Source of the DNA: Apus apus
Lineage: Eukaryota > Chordata > Aves > Apodiformes > Apodidae
DNA length: 64,000 nucleotides
Assembly (NCBI RefSeq): GCF_020740795.1
Contig: NC_067312.1
Location: 36,432,905 to 36,496,904 of the forward strand
Direction of reading: 5' to 3'
The notes beneath the pieces were generated by a model. The model saw nothing but the letters and a program-made list of their open reading frames with translations, did no database searches and was not told the DNA's origin. Both the position numbers and the translations under genes were made by a program. Below are positions 26,385 through 39,506 of the stretch, one piece after another (the stretch's first letter is position 1; each line of letters starts with the position of its first letter).

Positions 26385-26460
26385 TTTCATGCATATCATG
26401 CACATTCAGCTAATGAATTTGCCTAAGATGTATTTTGAGATAATTAATTAGGAGAGCTTT
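26385..26460. promoter_or_regulatory. Possible conserved noncoding element with POU/homeobox motifs
   Basis: CATGCATATCATGCACATTC at 26388-26407 resembles paired POU-factor half sites. The homeodomain-type core ATAATTAATTAG lies at 26440-26451, with AGCTAATGAATTTG in between. If real, it could be a distal enhancer for MLLT3 or a neighbour. Unproven. Confidence 0.22.
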
Positions 26461-27289
26461 TATTATTAAATTGTTATATGCAGAGCTGTGAGTGGGAACA
26501 AAGGAGCCTGAAGCCCAAGGAGCTGACCCAAAGGACATTTAAGAAATTTCTCTGTATGTGAAAAGATAATTCAATTTAAGGCCACTGCAGTCAAATATAT
26601 TTTTGTCTTTCAGGTGGCTCAACCCTGCATTGCACCTTAGCTTAAGCTAAAGTTTTTGGGACTCTGTAAGCAAATGCATTTAAAAAAAAAAAAAAATTAT
26701 CTGCAGAGGTTAGATTCAGATGTAGGTTGCAATGTTCCATATTTTGTACAAAATCTCATCTACAGTGAAGCACAAACCACAAAATCTTATGATTGTAGGA
26801 GGTCCTTCAGATGTATACCTGCAGTGGGCAGACAGTTTCCCTTCATGCTGAAAGCCCCTGCCCTGCCATCCTCCTCCCCTCTCCCTGCACTTCAGGCACT
26901 GTGTACAAAACACAGCCACTCTCAAAATACCCAAGGTTTTGCTGCACAGAATGTGTTCCTCACCTGTTCAGATTATCATAAGCAATGTGGCTGTGCCAGA
27001 CAGGGCAAAGCCGACTCTAGGAGGGTATTTTTAGATCTACTACAATACTTTAGATCAGTCACATCCCCAGTCTCTTGCCCTCCCCTAAAAGCTTTTCCTT
27101 TTGGGCCATATGTTAGGAAATGTCTCAAGCTGCATCTTTCCTCCACCATGTCAAGTGCTGACAAGTAAACAGCCACCCAAACTGTTGTGTTGTATCAAAG
27201 GAGCCATCCCAAAGCTGTGCTCCAAATGGCTACAGAGGAAGCATCCTAGTGCTAATTAAAACCAGTGTTTAGGAAAAGGGAAAGTAAAC

Positions 27290-27430
27290 ATTATCTAACA
27301 TCTCTCTCCATCATCTGCCAAAACATTAATTACTTGCTTCATTAGTCTTGCTTATTAGACCTCCACTGTCAAGCCATTGTTAGCATGTGGTTTTGTTTTT
27401 ACAATGTGCAAGTCAGTTATTTTGCTCAGC
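27290..27430. promoter_or_regulatory. Possible conserved noncoding element
   Basis: It has many developmental-type factor motifs in a short span (TTAATTACTTG, CATTAG, TATTAGA, AGTAAACA, ACAATGTG) and no simple repeats. This is a motif-density impression only. Confidence 0.2.
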
Positions 27431-30400
27431 AGACTGTGTGTTATTTTGCTCTTTTTTTTTTTTTTTTTTAATCACACGTAACTCTAACCACTGGGTTTTG
27501 GTCAATTTTTTCTTTATTGTTTGAAAAGACAAAGCTCTGTTAAGTGCAGGTTTTAACATCTTCTAACATTTTGTAAATCTTATGAGAGGAAATCTTAATT
27601 ATAATAGCATGTCTTCCAATTTCCCAATGTACACACATTCTACTTCTTTAAAGCTCAATATTACTTTCTCCAAAATATATACATCTTTCTGAATTAAAAA
27701 ATAAAATAAAATTAAAGAACAGACTCTCAACTAGAGTAAATCAACCACCTAACTTCACTCTCTTTGGTGTACTGACATCAGTTTGGCCAGCAGGAATCCG
27801 GACTCCAACTGGAAAAAATGCCATTCCCTCCTTTCCTCATTATATTCAAAAAGAGAACAAATGAACCATTCTGCAATTCTAAGGGTATCATCACAAAGGC
27901 ACTTACAAGACTCATGCTGCTTACAAAATGTTTCCTTTCATTCTGCAAGAAATTCACAGTCTAGTCTTTTTTTTTTTTTTTTTTTAATAAGGAAGTCAAG
28001 TTATGCAAAAGTTAATAAAAAATCCAACTAAAACAAAAGAGCAACAGCAGCAGCATTGGGGCAATAGAGTTAAGCAGATTTGGACTTTCATTGCAGCCTG
28101 GAGGAAAGTTTTGTATTGAATTCATTCTTGACAAGAAGTAAAAGGAAAAAAAAAAAAAAAAAGATAAAAAGGGGGGACCAGCAACAAGAAAGGAAAATTG
28201 AACAAATGAGAGTTTTGGTGGTGGTGGTAGTTTAACGACTTCCCTTTTCGGTGCTCTTTGACTGCTTTCCACTTGCTCCCCTCCTGGGCCCATTTCTGTG
28301 GCTCACTGGGCTTGGCTGGGCGCCAGGGTAACAATCAGTGCCTGAACAGCCTCTTCAGCCAGAGATCATTCCTTGGGTTCCTTTGTTTTATTAGTGGGGA
28401 GGTGGGGAATGCCACCAGGGTGATTTTTAAACTGAAACAGGATGTCCCTCTGGTGTCCCAGGCTATGAAAGACTTCATTTCATCAGCCATGCTGGCGACA
28501 CAAGATGGCTTAAGTTAATCCAGTGAGACGAGGCTGCAGCTTTCTTCTGTAGCTCTTTTCCTTTAAGACTCAAAAACCTCAGAGGGATGCTGCCTTAACA
28601 GACAGCTCTAGGGAGCTGATTCCTCAGGATAATAAGCCAAAAAGAAACTCACATGTTAAAACATGTATCAGAATATACCGATTTGCCACAGGCAGAGCTT
28701 TCCAAACTAATTGTGATTCAGTCTCTCAGACAACTATATAAAATGCTCTGTGCAAGTCAGTGATTGTGCAGGTATGCAAAATCACACACAAACAGGTTCT
28801 AGTCAAGTAGCTCTCAAATTCAAGTTTGTAATATTTCTAATGACTTGTGCATTAAATGACATATCAGCAGGTTAAAAATCACATAATATTTAGTTTATCA
28901 GAATTTAGTTCAGCATCTATTGGTTTTGACCACTATCACCTCAAAAAAAAATGGTATGCATATACAACAGTTACCAAGCATATTTGTGTTGTCCATGGTT
29001 TTTATTAGAGAGCAAAGAATAGAGCACTGCATTGGAAACTATTCTAAATACAACATTGTCAACCTCTTACACATTTTCACAGAAAACCTTTTCACAGAAA
29101 TATTTTTTTCTGTATGTACTGCTGATATAACAAAAAATCTGATATAGGCTACAGCTGTCTCAAGCCATCTCAGGTGGATTATGGCATCTCTCCTTATGAA
29201 CAGTGTTTCTTTACTGTTGCCATCAGTAACAATTTGTAAACACAGTGCTGTATTTCACAGTTCACTACTATTTACTGAGCTTTGTTATTATATGAGTAGT
29301 AAAAGCTGACAATCTATAAAAGACTCATCATTAACAGTCTCCAGCAGTTCTCCAACCCCTCACCAGAACAAAGAGCAGAACACCAAGCAGAGATTCAACA
29401 ATCTGCACAAAATCTGTCACACTGAGTCCATAGCAAAATTGGTTTTGAGCAACAGTCTTCCTCAGATCCAAACCAGCAGCCAGTGTCCTGCCCTGGACTA
29501 TTTTGGGTATGCACCCTGCCAGTGGCAGCATGTGAAAGAATTTACATCACAGCAACACACAGATTCAGTGTGCCTCTCCTACAGCCCACAGTAGCCCCTC
29601 CAAAGTTTTGTGGTACTAATAGTCATCATGGAGTCAGTCAGTTATTGTTATGTGAAAACGCGAGTCCAACATCTGAGGGGCATGTAAATGTCAAAAGCAA
29701 AGCAGCACTTTTGCTGAAGTCTTAACCAAAATCAATGAGTGCTGTCTCACTTCCTGCCCTGCCCAGTGGATTTCAAATGGACTACTACAGGAAAGAGAAA
29801 AACGAATGCAGAATTTATGTCTTTATTTTGTAGAGATGAAACCTAATAACATGGACAAATGTGGAATATTCTATAGAAAAAGAACAACAGTAAAAACTGA
29901 AAAGAAAGAAGTCAGGTTAACCATTACTTGACCACTTTACCCTTACATGCTGGAGAGTTTAAAAAGCAAAAATAAGAATGAAAGAGAAGATTCATCAATA
30001 CAGAGAGGCATTGGCCAGTTCTGAAACATATTGCAAAACAGAGTACGCAGATCTGAATTTCTTGCTTGAAACCTTGGGTGCTGCTCACAAACATTGTAAG
30101 ACTAGATATTTCCCATGAACACATTCAGAGAACAGCTGCATTTCACAACTACAGCTACATGCCCGGGCAGGAACAGTAAATTCACAGGAAAAAGAGCCTT
30201 CTATCAGTCCTGACTTCCTCCAATCCACAGAAGGGGACTCGCTGTGGTTTCTGGACACTTGCCTGTCCATGACTGCCCTGGATTTCCCTACTTCAGCTAC
30301 TAAAACAAATGAAAACACTTTAACAGGAATATTTTTTACCAAATGTATCGCTACTGCAGTTACCATGGAGACATTGTAAAACTGTGACTGGGTGAGGAGA

Positions 30401-32988
30401 GTAGCAATACTGATACAAATGATATGTGAGGTGGCCTAAGAGGCAGAGCCTGTACTAGGTGGTGAGCTGCCTTCTATCCGTATATGCTGGCCTCTGAAAT
30501 CCAGACCAGCCTCCAAGGCAGTTGAACAGCATCACACTTGCTAATAAGGATCTCACACTGAACAGCTTGGTGAAAAAGAGAAAAACCAAACATCAACATG
30601 AATATCTGCATGTTTGAATTGCTCTGAGATTTTTCTTATTGCTTGAGAACAAGGAGGCCATGTGTACCTGCCAGGCAGATGCTTCAGGAACAACTTACAG
30701 TCAGATTTCAGATCAGGGAGAGCCCAGAAAGGGGCAGCTGCCCTCATCTTTTCAATTTTCTTGACTCTCTTCTTTCCATGCACCATCACTTACATTCTTC
30801 TGTCCTTTTTATTTCAAAAAGAGCACTAGACTCATTAGATCCAATAGCTACAATTAATTAAGCAGCTTGGAAATATAAATATATTGTCTTTTCCACTTGG
30901 GAGGCTAAGAATTTCAGACAGCATAAAAGAAAGCCACTTTCCTTTCAGAGGGTGAAATGAACTGCTTGTCCCAGGAAGAAAACTCAGAGTCATCTCAATA
31001 GATTAAAGACCCAGCTCTCTGGGAAATCAAAGTCAGAAATATCATGTCTACATAGGCAGATGTGCACGCTATGCTCTCTGAGAGTGCAATCACTCCTGAA
31101 GAAAGAAGAATGAAAGATGGCCAAAAATGTTCAGGAGACACACAGCTGAATGCTGCAAATATGTTTCAACTTATTGCCATGCAGTACATCCATTACTTAT
31201 TTCTAGATATCAAACAATATGAAAGATAAATATTTGTTGCTTTCATAACTATATGAATATATTGATGGCCACATCACTCACCTGTGGCTACACTCAGGAC
31301 TGGAAAAGAAACTTTAATGCATCCATAGGTCCCTGTTCAGCATTATTACCTATATCAGTGTGGGAAGGCATAATTTCAACCACAGGTAATCCTATAGGCA
31401 TTGCATATGAAAATAGGCATTGCAAAATTCATATGAAAATGAGCTGCAAATCATTTGCATGGCCTGGGAGACTTTGGAGTTTCCCACTCCACTTGGTGAC
31501 TGTGCATCAGTCACCAAGCATGCCTGTGTCACATAATTTGTATTCTTCAGAGCTTCCAGTGTGCTGGTACAGCTTTCTGTCCCTCCTTCCCACCACTCAA
31601 AGCAGACATTCAGTTCACTGCAGGCCTCTACAGGTAAGAAATAACTCATATTAAATTAATGGCTAAGAAACCAGTTCCTATACACATATACACCAAAAAA
31701 AGATACAGTATTTATCTCCTGAGCACACTGACAACTGTGGAAGAACACAACACAGGCTTATTCTTTCTCTTAGGATCAACTCATTCAAGACCTAGACCCC
31801 AACAAGCCAAGTAAATACAACTCTGCTGTGTAACGGAATTTATTTTGCAGGAATGTGGCCATACACATGTGAACAAAATAGTATAATCTGTAGGTGTGCA
31901 AAAGATTGTTCTGGCTAATGAAAATGGAGCGAAAGTGACTGTGTATTTTAACTTGTTAAATAACCTTTTATATGACTGATTGGGTTGTAAAGCACACAGC
32001 CTACATATTACAATATACTGTGATCTTTTAAAGTCACTATAATTCTGCCAGGTCAGAAATTATTAATGTGAGTTGTATGTGTGTAGATCTGAAGTGTATT
32101 TTGCACCAGATGATGCCTAGAGTGAGCTACAGGGCCCTACAATAGAGGTTACTCTTGGTTGCTGCTGAAATCCAGCCATATTGGACAAGATATCTGTAAG
32201 GATCTTCCAAACTATTGGGTTTTCCTTTCTTGAATTTGAGGTGGCCTCTCGAAAAATCCATTTTCAGCTGGCACCTCCAGCTACCAGCTAAGTCTGTGCC
32301 CCACTGACAGCAGAGCCTAACTACAGAGAGAGTTCCGCGCCCCTTCAGTTTTAGCAGTGCAGTTGATTTCAAGGTACTGAAGAGCTTGTGTGCAGTGAAG
32401 GTAGCAGGCACTGGTTCCCCACCTCAGGTACCTTGGGAAGAAGGTCCTGTGTGGTGTCCTGGCCCACTGGTCTCTGCCCCCTCTTATTTACAAGGCCAGA
32501 TAACCGCAGCAATGACTCATCATAGCCAACACTGCTGGTATTCCGTGGCTTTGTAGCAGGCTTTATAGGCAACACTCAGTGTATGTGATGGAAGTGAGGG
32601 AAACACTGAAGAGAAAATATGGGACTTTACCAGCTCCCTTTCTGGATCAGAAAGATGAGATAGGCAAACATTCAGCTTTCACAGACATTAGTGCAGTAAA
32701 CTGCACTAAATAAACTATTCTCATGTCAGAGGAAGGAGGGATGCTGTCTAGCAGTGCTGTTCAGTGGGGGGGGAATAATCATTTTTACATTCTTACCTAT
32801 AACAGCAGAACACAGTGGTACGTGCATCTCATTTTCCCACCAGAGAGCAGGGAGTCCACAATGTCTGAACCAGCTCCAAGTCAGTTATGCCTCAGGTCAC
32901 AGCTTGTGCTGGCTCTACCCTCAGGCTCCCTAGAATCAAAGCTAACTGCACACTGACGGTGACAAGGCCTACACATTTGTGGTTGTTG
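27431..32988. other. Intergenic, nothing recognised
   Basis: About 5.5 kb of unique sequence with homopolymers: T at about 27452-27470, T at 27966-27985 and A at 28147-28164. The last two are inverted relative to each other about 160 bases apart. A short (GGTGGT)n patch lies at 28215-28229. No CR1, LTR or gene is recognised. Confidence 0.45.
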
Positions 32989-33052
32989 TCTTGTTTTTTG
33001 TTCGGGTTTTGTTTGGTTGGTTGTTTTTTGTTTGGTTGTTTTTTTTTTTCTT
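32989..33052. repeat. G/T-rich low-complexity tract
   Basis: TTGTTTTTTGTTCGGG, then GTTTGGTTGGTTG repeats, then a run of T. It is of the same type as 33428-33537 and 13848-13935. Confidence 0.8.
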
Positions 33053-33427
33053 TTTGATTCATACTCTGAGCTCCTAGCATTTCCCAGTGATCGAGCAGAA
33101 CTGCTGGCTATCCGTTCTGTCAGCAGTTGCAGTACATCTTCTTTCAGCAGTCACTGCACTGTGCTGAAAGACAGCGACGAAAACACAAATGCTGCTTTGA
33201 ATATTTTTTATTGCTGAAAAGCAAATGCAGGGTGTTACACTGCTAAAGGTGGAGAGAAGTCACAATCAATCTGCCTTTTGTTTTCTAGACAAAAATCAAT
33301 GAAAAATTTGCTTGTGATAGTAATAATCTCTTTCTATTAACATTTTTTCCCCTTTGTTAAGATTTCTGTTTCCTTTATTTGCTAGCAACATCCCAATAAT
33401 CTACAATTGAAATGTTAGACACTAGTG
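33053..33427. other. Unique sequence between two G/T tracts
   Basis: It has balanced composition and phrases such as TGAATATTTTTTATTGC, ATCAATCTGCC and TTTTGTTTTCTAGACAAAAATCAATG. It could be conserved noncoding DNA but cannot be shown to be so here. Confidence 0.25.
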
Positions 33428-33537
33428 GAGGGGGTTCCTGGTTTGTTTGGGGTTTTTTGTTATTGTTTGTGTTTTTTGTTTTGTTAGGGTTTTTCTGTTT
33501 GTTTGTTGTTGCTGTTGTTTTGTTTGTTTGGTTTTTC
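33428..33537. repeat. G/T-rich low-complexity tract
   Basis: Dominated by GTTT, GTTTTTT and GGGGTTTTTT runs, with T in great excess and no strict period. It is one of several similar tracts in the window. Confidence 0.8.
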
Positions 33538-34844
33538 CATTAATTTCCAGGACAGTCTTTTCCCATGGCACTGTCTCTAAAAACGTGCATGTTACGTTGG
33601 TGATTTGTAGACCTTTTGTCTCCCCCTCAGCCTCTTCAATGAGAAGTACTACGCTAACAATCCCTCCTGAGCTGTGTCATGGCAAAGACCCTCTGTGTTG
33701 AATTCTGCTCAGTTGAACCCATCTAACTCCATTAGCTTAACAGAGCTGAGTGACTCATTAAAATAATATATTTATAGATACCAGTGTTAACCACACTAGT
33801 TACAGAGTTTTGTAAACATTGTTACTAAGACATGACTGATTTCCCAGTAACAGTATCTCAGACACTGCTGTTTGAGAAAGCTTGGATAAAATGTTTTTAA
33901 ATCACAACCCCTACCTTTCAGGATGTTTTTCCATTATATTCATTACTGCATTGGTGGCATTTACCTACTTCCATATTTCCTGTACTCATCCACTACTTTA
34001 AAATTTGAATAGATGATTGATATGGCAGCCTGAACACTCACAAAGCTTTCCACTGTCCCACTTGCCTATTCTGAAGGATCTTGCTAATGTTTTGTTTTCC
34101 TCTCCTCCTGTTGTGCAAGACTTCAGCTGCCGATTCTAATGTGGAAGCGGGTATGATAGATACCGATTTTGTCCCCTGGGAAAAAAATTACTAATGAACA
34201 AACAAGAACACAGGACACTTGTAAATTAGAGAAAAGTGCATTCCTGTATAACTGGTACAACTTCTGTCCACAGCCCATGCCTTTTCTTCCCCTCAGCACT
34301 ACATTAAAGCTCTGGTTAGGATTGCTGTAGCAATAAGAGTAGACCAATCAGATTGCATATAGCCCACAACAGACTCTCAACTACCACAGTCACTGCTACA
34401 ATGCTGTGAGAGGCTGGCCCCATGTGGGCTCTGCCTCCACCACATGTGGCTGCAGCAGCCTGCTGTAAGGCTGTGGCTGCAGGTGAGTGGAAAGGATCCC
34501 ATATGTTGCCAAAGGCACAAAATTATCCTATTTCAAGCATTCAGAGACCTGATACCAAGCTGGAACCTCATGACAATACTTTGTGATAAGTGACTATGAT
34601 TCATTTCTTAGTTTTAAGAAATAGAAAAAAAAATGGTACTGAAAAAGTCTTGGTCATTAAACCTGCATTCTTGTTCCTTTTCTGCCACTGATATTTCACA
34701 TGACCTGGAGCATGTAATTCTGAAATAGCCTTTTTCTGTACTCAAGAGGGTAGTTTCTGGTCCACTCTCACGGATTATAACTAACTTTAAGATAGCATTC
34801 CTCTAAAGGCTTGAAGATTTTCCTCTGTAATACACTAAGGATCA
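33538..34844. other. Intergenic, nothing recognised
   Basis: Unique sequence, with no supported gene or repeat. A GC-richer patch lies near 34400-34490 (CTGCAGC-rich). Confidence 0.45.
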
Positions 34845-36064
34845 ATATTGTGAAGGGGAAGTCATGCTTATCCAATGTGATACTCTTCTATAAGGTAACT
34901 GTGGATGCTCAGTCAATGAGGGCAATCACTTAAATCTTGTTTATTGCTGACTTTAGGAATGCTTTTGACACAGTCTAAAAACCACGTAGACAAGCTAATA
35001 AAGTTCTGGTCAGATAAATGGACAGTGAGGTGTACTCAAAATTGGCTGAACTACCAGTCATAAAGAGTTGTGATCAGTGGCATAAAATCCAGCTGCAGGA
35101 CAGTCACCACCAGTGTGCCCCAGGGGTAGGTACTGGGACCAATACTATTTAATAGCTTCATTAATGTCCTGAACAGTGGAACAGAGAGCATCTTCAGTGA
35201 GTTTGAAGATGACACAAAACTGGCAGGAGCAGTTGCTAGTAGTTCAACCATCCAGAGGGACTTGGAGAAGCTGGAGAAATGCACTGACTGAAATTTCATG
35301 AAGTTTGACACAAGGAAATACCAAGCCCTGCAACTGGAGAAGAGTTGTCCCATGTACCAGCTGAATGCTGGCTGGCTGGAAAGAAGCTCTGCAGAGAAGG
35401 TCCTGGAAGGTGCTTGTGGACAACACCTGACCATGATTCAGCAGTGTTCCATTGCAGCAAAGGTCAATAGCCTTCAGTGCTGCATTAGACAGGTGCCAGC
35501 AGGCGTAGGGATGGGATCCCACCCCTCTGCTCAGCACTGGTGAGACACATCTGTGTTCTGGGCCCAGTTCTGGGCTTCCAAGTGCAAGGGAGACATGGAC
35601 ATAATGCAGCAAGTCCAGCGAAGACCATGAAGACGATTAAGGGATCAGAGCATATCTCATACAAGGAGAGGCTTGAGAGAGCTGTGACTGTCCAGCCTGG
35701 GAGAGAGAAAGCTGAGAGGGACCCTATTCATGTGTATCATCATCTGATGGAAGGGTGTAAAGAAGACAGAGCCAGACCCTTTTCAGTGGTGCCCAGAGAA
35801 GGTACAAAGGACAATGGTCACCAACTGGATTTCAGGAAATTCTTTCTAAACAACAAAAAACACTTGGCTGTGGACAGGTTGATCATGCACTGAGCCAGGA
35901 TGCTCGGTGAGCTTGTGAAGTCTCCATCCTTTGAGATTTTCAGAACTTGACTGGACAAAGACCTGGTCAATCTGCTGTGCTTAAATCTACTCTGGGCAGG
36001 GCAGGATGGTCTAGATGATATTAAGAAATCCCTTCAGCCTCAACTGTTCTGTGATTCTGTCATG
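34845..36064 (+). mobile_element. CR1 LINE, RT domain to 3' end, 1.2 kb
   Basis: The longest continuous CR1 copy here. RT blocks run from about 34850 (GTGAAGGGGAAGTCATGCTTA), through the AFDTV motif at about 34960 and a CAPGVGTG..TNTI block (35105-35145), to the motif C region read as FEDDTKLAGA at about 35200-35230, where Ala of FADD is Glu. A 3' UTR with the CAGCAAGTCCAGCGAAGACC and GGGATCAGAGCATATCTCAT blocks follows, ending in CTGTGATTCTGTCATG. Frameshifts and stops are scattered throughout, so the copy is inactive and fairly old. Confidence 0.93.
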
Positions 36065-39000
36065 TTTGGATTAGCCCCTCAAGGTAGTTGCAGAGATGTT
36101 CTCCAGTGGTCAGTCAGTGGTAATTTTTCTTAAAATTGGTAACAGAAAACTTACAGAAGAAAAAAATCTTTGCTTTTGTTGGAATAGGTATTCTGGTCTG
36201 CAGTTTGATGTTTGTTTGGCTTTGGGTTTTTCCCAGATGATTAAAAATGGATAAAATAACTTTATTAGTCAACAACAAAACAAAAAGAAAATTGCTAAAC
36301 CTCTGATAGCTAGTACAATTACATTATTTCTATCACAGGCCCCTGTGTTCACCCTCTGTTGCTTCCCAAGCCTGAATCATCTACATAGCTGTGGCACTAC
36401 CAACTCCAGCTGCCAGGGACATGGAATGATTCTGCCCTTTGTTCATTAAAAGGGCTCAGGTATTTCCTCACTACATAGAACTTGTATGATACAGCTCTAT
36501 TTTGAGACAAAGACAAAAGATTATGCAGAGTTTCTGCAGGTTCAGGTACATCACCACCAAAACAGGTCTGAATTCTCTTCCTGTGTATTTTTCACCATTA
36601 TTTCAAAAAACAGTAGCATATTTAATGCCTTCTCAAAACAAATTTCTCAGCATGCCTGCTCCTGTCAGGATGTGGCCGAAGAGAGGTATCTCACATGGAT
36701 TAAAAACAGTCATGTTCCTTTTCCAGTTGGGAAAATACCAAGAAACCAAGATACTGGAAAAAAAAGGGATTTCCAGCTGTGGCTCACTTCTTGAGCTAGA
36801 CTATGTCAGTAGCATCTCATTAAAGAGATGAAAGAATTGAGGTCTGTTGAGATAGTCTACTTTCTTCCTTTGTGTTCCCTTGCTTAACCAATCAAAATTT
36901 AGAGATACTAATTCTGCATTGAATTATGGTTAATGAAAGTTTTTCAATCATGCCCGAGAGAGGAGTTCTAAAGTCACCCTGAGAGAAAAGGGTACCCTGT
37001 TTCTACGTGGATTTTTTGTTTATTGTAACCACATAGTACACTGGTTTTCACATAACAACAAAAAGTGAAACATTACACATTGCTATTGCCCTTTTTTTCA
37101 AGAAACATCTGTCTATTTGTCTCTGCCCTGTGCAGTGAAGAAAAAGACAATATAGCAGAAACTTGGGTTACAACAACAAACTTAGACTTTCTAGCCCTCT
37201 TGCCTTGGCAGCTCAGGGTAGCTCCATGCAGAAGTAAAGACAGTCACTTTTTTTTTTTTTTTACTTGTAAGTTTTGACAGTGATGCAGTATAAGAAAACT
37301 CTGACATGCAATGTTTAAGCATTTAAAAACAGCATCAAGAGTCTGATAAGCCTACTTTTAAGATAAGCATATTAAATGACATTTCAAGCTACATAATATC
37401 CCAAGCATACCCATCTGCTGCTGAGGCACACAGCTGTTTTAGTTACTTAAGCTTCTTTTCTGCTATTTCAAAGAGAGGGCTTAGAACATATTTTACACTT
37501 CAGTTTATTGTGATCATAGCAAAAGTTTAGCCCAAAAGCAACCTGAATTTGTAAAACTGCCTGTAGGAATTTGTATGTGCTTCAACACTAGTCCAGAGGG
37601 CAGGACAAGCAACAGCAGCTTACCATTCAAAGAACAAAATTAAGACCTAGGTTCTTAAGGTAGCCATAACCTTTCCCACTGAGTTTTACTAAGGCTTTTC
37701 CATAGATTAAGGAGACAGAACACAATGTCCAGGCCAAGACATCTCCCCCTATAGCAGGAGGCTGGGACTGCAAAAACACTGACAAAAAAAGCGGAAAAAA
37801 ATTCTTCTGTTAAATTAACACGATGCATAACATTTTTTACAATTATCACAGTGTGAAGATGAGCACATTATCAGAGATCCCCTTTTCAAAAGCAGAACAC
37901 TGCTGTTCAACACTATCAAAACATTCTGAGTCTAAATACGGAATGTGGGCATTCAACTGCCCCCTCTAGCACAAGGGCTGCAGTTGTTTCTGGTTTCGTA
38001 CCTACACCAAGTAGAAAAGTAGGATTGATGCCAGACAACAGGTTTGCTTGTACAGCTGAGGTGAGTTTGCAGCCCTCCCGACTTCCAGGGACCCAAAGAG
38101 CTGACTGACTTGCATGCTTCATCTATTTGAAATACAACCAGAGCAGTGTGGAGAGGAGAACTGCTGCCAAAGTCAGATATCATTATAATTTCATTAGTTC
38201 ATTTCAGTAAAGCAAAAAATGCTCCCAGACTGTTTTCAAAGGACTGCTGTCAGGCCTTTAAAAATATTTATTGAGTTCATAGTGCTTATTCTAAAACTGT
38301 TCATCAGTGCTGTTAAGTGTAGGTTAGTATCTGGGTAGCTAAAATTAATGCAATGTCTTTTTAGAAATGGTGGAATTTCTGCATCTCCTGTTATCACAGG
38401 AGTTACAGGAAGTACCATATGGAAAAATTATGTCACTTTTAGTCATCTGACTACTTTTTAAGAAAGATTTGTATTATAGGCAAAAGCTCATCAAACTAAA
38501 AAGTACAGTCAGGAATTCCAACATGACTCCTGAGGAGTGTTACTGAGATCAGGAGGTTGAAGTCTGACCTCCTGAAATTTCAATCTTATTTTAAGAAGTA
38601 ATAATAATCATAATAATTTTTTTCATAAGGTAACTGGAAAACAAAGATAATACTTTTTTTTTTTTAAAGGATATTTGTATGCTCTGAAATCTAGTGGTTT
38701 TACTTTTCACAGGCTACACTTATATTAACATTTTTCTTTGAAAATTTTTAATTTCTTAAAACAATAGGTGTATTCAAAGTATACTATAAAAACATTGCTA
38801 CTTATTAAAAACCAAGTTGAACACAGTAGTTTTTAAAATATTTTCTTCACCACAGTTCTGCTGAAATTGCAGAAGTTATCCTGTGGAAGCTGTAGGCTGC
38901 AGAAAAATAAGAACTGGCACATCCAATATGAGAACCAGATATCCCAAACCAGAACTCTGTATGTTGCTGACAGACAGACTAGTGACAAGCAGCCTCACAA

Positions 39001-39249
39001 GGTCTGATGCACCTCGTGACCAAGCCATGCTACTCCTAGCAAAGCCTTTTTCTGATTCTTATGCCACTGCCAGTTAGCGGGCAATTTATTCAGTCTGGCC
39101 TAGTAGTTTCAAAATTACTTACCAGTTTCTTCCCTTTCCCAAGGAAGACATCTGAGTAAACTCTTGTAAGAATTGCACTTACTTGCAATTTTCTAGGTAT
39201 CAGCCACAGTAGCGTACTTCGGCTTTGGAGTGTTGAGTTCTTTCACCCA
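36065..39249. other. Intergenic, nothing recognised
   Basis: AT-rich unique sequence with a poly(T) run at 37249-37262 and short A/T runs at 38654-38665. Open frames are short and unrecognised. Confidence 0.45.
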
Positions 39250-39506
39250 GCATTTGATTGTAACCTCTGAATGTCATCCCTTCCTTCTGGCATATTAACC
39301 ACACAACCCAGCTTGGTGTCATCAGCAAACTTGCTGAGGGTGCTCTCAATGCCACTGTCAATACCATTGATGAAGATATTAAATAACACTGGTCCCAGTA
39401 CAGACCCCTGAAGGACACCACTTGTCACCGTTTTCCATCTGGACATGGAGCCATTGACCACTGCCCTCTGGATGCAACCATCCAGCCAACTGATGCTCAT
39501 CTGCAT
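39250..39506 (-). mobile_element. CR1 LINE internal fragment, RT domain
   Basis: On the minus strand a continuous frame covers the CR1 reverse transcriptase between the palm blocks. It reads [18 protein letters not shown], then [18 protein letters not shown], then SKFADDTKL with FADD as catalytic motif C, then PEGRDDIQR. Both the 5' and the 3' parts of the element are missing, so it is an internal scrap. It is unusually well preserved in frame for about 85 codons but has no start, tail or neighbouring domains. Confidence 0.93.

Noticed and set aside
26656..27168. 170-codon open frame on the plus strand
   Set aside because: It begins in a poly(A)/lysine run and shows no known domain. One or two frames this long are expected by chance in 64 kb of six-frame sequence.
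27966..28164. Inverted T-run and A-run pair as a transposon with terminal repeats
   Set aside because: Only homopolymers match. No target duplication or conserved internal sequence was seen.
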